Position numbers and translations under genes: made by a program. A stretch of DNA of 6,592 bases from Betaproteobacteria bacterium (lineage in GTDB: Bacteria > Pseudomonadota > Gammaproteobacteria > Burkholderiales > SG8-41), in assembly GCA_016177355.1 (NCBI GenBank), contig JACOVL010000065.1, positions 1-6,592 of the forward strand, written 5' to 3'. Under the pieces are notes generated by a model that was not told the origin of the DNA, made no database searches, and worked only from the letters and a program-made list of their open reading frames with translations. Below are positions 5,007 to 6,592 of this stretch, one piece after another (the first letter of the stretch is position 1; every line of letters begins with the position of its first letter).

Positions 5007-5488
5007 GGCGCGGCGCGGTCATGCCCGGACTCGCCTGCGCCGCGCTGCTCGCGGGCTGCGGCGTGCTGCGCGGCCTCGAGGATCAACAGCCCGCCCCCTG
5101 GGTGCAGGCCGGCGCCCCGCAGCCGGCCTCCGACGCCGAGAGCCTGATGCTCTATTTCCAGCACGTCAGGAAGCTGCCCGGCGCCGAGCTCGGAAGGGAG
5201 CACGAGACGGCGCGCCAGGCCTACGCGCGGGCGCGCTCGGACTTCAACCGCGTGCGCCTCGCCATGGTGCTCGCGCTGCCGAACGCGCCGTTTGGCGACG
5301 AGCCGCGCGCGCTGGAGCTGCTCGACCCGGTCGCGAAGAACCCGAACGGCCGGCTGCAGGGACTCGCGTACGTGCTGGCCTCGCATCTCCAGGAGCGCAG
5401 GCGGCTCGACGCGAGCGCGCAGGGGCTGCAGCAGAAGCTCGACGCGTTGATGTCGCTCGAGCGCAGCATGATCGAGCGCAAGCGATGA
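5003..5488 (+). CDS. qseG: QseG-type outer-membrane lipoprotein
   Basis: This 161-residue lipoprotein has a lipobox LLAGC with the lipidated Cys19 after a short hydrophobic signal. The mature part is mostly helical and charged. A moderately conserved core (about residues 45-110, including LMLYFQHVRKLPGAELGREH and FNRVRLAMVLALP) is followed by a C-terminal stretch likely to form a coiled coil (about 125-160). In enterobacteria, QseG (YfhG) lies between the kinase and regulator genes and stimulates the kinase in the periplasm. The identical gene order here is the main support for the name, because this family diverges quickly. The GTG start (GTGA overlap with the kinase stop) has AGGAG upstream at 4993-4997, and the ATGA overlap with the regulator suggests translational coupling of all three genes. 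ATG 5021 is in frame but would leave a very short signal peptide. Confidence 0.85.
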   Translation: MRRGAVMPGLACAALLAGCGVLRGLEDQQPAPWVQAGAPQPASDAESLMLYFQHVRKLPGAELGREHETARQAYARARSDFNRVRLAMVLALPNAPFGDEPRALELLDPVAKNPNGRLQGLAYVLASHLQERRRLDASAQGLQQKLDALMSLERSMIERKR

Positions 5489-6592
5489 CGGCGCCGAAAG
5501 CCAGCATCCTCGTCGTGGACGACGACCCCGACCTGCTGCGGCTGATGCAGATCCGGCTGACCGCCGCCGGCTACGCCGTCGCCACCGCCGACAGCGCGGA
5601 GCGCGCGCTGGCGCAGGCGAGCATCGCGCGCCCGCAGTTGATCGTGACCGACCTGAGGATGAGCGGCATGGACGGCATGGCGCTGTTCGAATCCATCCAG
5701 GCGAGGAACCCGACGCTGCCCGTCATCATCCTCACCGCGCACGGCACGATCCCCGACGCGGTGGCGGCGGTGAAGCGCGGCGTGTTCGGCTATCTCGCGA
5801 AGCCGTTCGACGCAAAAGCGCTGCTCACCGAGATCGAGCGCGCGCTCGCGCTGGGCGGCGGGCAGGCGCCGGCCATGAACGGCGCGGACCAGGGCTGGCG
5901 CGCCGGGATCCTCACGCGCAACCCGGTGCTGGAGGACGTCCTGGCGAAGGCGCGGCTGGTGGCGGACAGCGACGCCCCGGTCTTCATCTGCGGCGAGTCC
6001 GGCACCGGCAAGGAGCTGCTCGCGCAGGCGCTGCACAAGGCGAGCCCGCGGCGCGACCATCCGTTCGTCGCGATCAACTGCGGCGCGATACCCGAGCCGC
6101 TGCTGGAGTCCGAGCTGTTCGGCCACGTCAAGGGCTCCTTCACCGGGGCCGTGCGCGACCACAAGGGGCTGTTCCTGGCCGCGAACGGGGGCACGCTGTT
6201 CCTCGACGAGATCGGCGACATGCCGGTCGCGCTGCAGGTGAAGCTCCTGCGGGTGCTGCAGGAGAAGCAGGTGCGGCCGGTGGGCTCGACGCAATCGCAC
6301 GCGGTGGACGTGCGCGTGATCTCGGCGACCCACCGCAACATCGAGGCCGAGATGGCCGCGGGAAATTTCCGCGAGGACCTCTACTACCGGCTGAACGTGG
6401 TCGCGCTCGCGCTGCCGCCGCTCGCCGAGCGGCGCGAGGACATCCCGCTGCTTGCCAACCACTTCCTCTCCGCGCTCGCCGAAAAATACCGGAAGACCAT
6501 CAACGGCTTTGCGCCGGAGGCGCTCGAGCTGCTGGTCGCGGCGCAATGGCCCGGCAACGTGCGCCAGCTCTACAACGTGGTCGAGCAGTCGG
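5485..6592 (+). CDS. glrR: GlrR/QseF-type sigma54-dependent response regulator (3' end outside window)
   Basis: The first 369 residues are present; the C-terminal DNA-binding part lies beyond the window. The receiver domain (about 5-120) has acidic residues Asp12-Asp14, phospho-acceptor Asp56, Thr84 and Lys106, all intact. The AAA+ sigma54-activation domain (from about 140) has Walker A GESGTGKE (170-177), the sigma54-contacting loop GSFTGA (217-222), Walker B GTLFLDE (236-242), and the R-finger region with FREDLYYRLNV (295-305). WPGNVRQL occurs at 355-362. The usual loop is GAFTGA; the Ala-to-Ser variant occurs in functional activators. The gene overlaps qseG (ATGA) and is read in the same operon as the kinase. 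In E. coli, the homologue binds TGTC-N10-GACA sites and activates glmY and rpoE from sigma54 promoters. A matching sigma54 promoter lies 2.7 kb upstream here, before mlaC copy 2. Confidence 0.95.
   Translation, partial: MTAPKASILVVDDDPDLLRLMQIRLTAAGYAVATADSAERALAQASIARPQLIVTDLRMSGMDGMALFESIQARNPTLPVIILTAHGTIPDAVAAVKRGVFGYLAKPFDAKALLTEIERALALGGGQAPAMNGADQGWRAGILTRNPVLEDVLAKARLVADSDAPVFICGESGTGKELLAQALHKASPRRDHPFVAINCGAIPEPLLESELFGHVKGSFTGAVRDHKGLFLAANGGTLFLDEIGDMPVALQVKLLRVLQEKQVRPVGSTQSHAVDVRVISATHRNIEAEMAAGNFREDLYYRLNVVALALPPLAERREDIPLLANHFLSALAEKYRKTINGFAPEALELLVAAQWPGNVRQLYNVVEQS

Noticed and set aside
5221..6546. Long minus-strand open frame (441 codons) opposite the response regulator
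   Set aside because: It is a high-GC mirror frame of conserved genes, with Arg/His/Val-rich low-complexity translation and no recognisable domain. The same applies to the minus-strand frames at 369-1148 and 3981-4955.

Overview
This GC-rich window (local GC dips only around 1140-1990) looks like chromosomal DNA of a proteobacterium, most likely a betaproteobacterium. The clue is a sensor kinase / QseG-type lipoprotein / sigma54-activator operon in the GlrK-QseG-GlrR order, next to MlaC-family periplasmic proteins. The species cannot be named from the sequence.

Layout. Positions 23-150 hold a strict 8-bp tandem repeat of 16 units. It abuts a membrane-anchored M28 zinc peptidase gene (171-1142, +). 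Positions 1153-1286 (-) carry fused remnants of a toxin-antitoxin pair: an antitoxin C-terminus overlapping a 15-codon ParE/RelE-type N-terminus. Next is a minus-strand DsrE-family gene (1666 down to 1304). It is interrupted by one in-frame TGA exactly where the first cysteine of a CGAC redox motif is expected. The frame stays open and family-like for 40 codons after it, and a SECIS-like hairpin lies just downstream, so I read this as a candidate selenoprotein (Sec80-Gly-Ala-Cys83). Conventional ORF calling would truncate it at 79 residues. Between this gene and the next is a nested-palindrome, MITE-like element (about 1786-1967).

Positions 2006-2605 and 2849-3445 (+) encode two closely related MlaC-type periplasmic lipid-binding proteins, a tandem duplication without the rest of the Mla transporter. 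A textbook sigma54 -24/-12 promoter (2781-2797) sits between them. Two upstream dyads there resemble the TGTC-N10-GACA site known for GlrR. From 3558 to the window end is a tightly overlapping operon: a GlrK/QseE-type histidine kinase, a QseG-type lipoprotein and a GlrR/QseF-type sigma54-dependent response regulator that runs off the right edge.

How the parts fit. The kinase and lipoprotein probably sense the envelope state and phosphorylate the sigma54 activator. The activator could switch on the second mlaC copy through the sigma54 promoter just upstream, linking envelope sensing to phospholipid trafficking. That link is inference. The main novel candidate is the DsrE-like selenoprotein gene.
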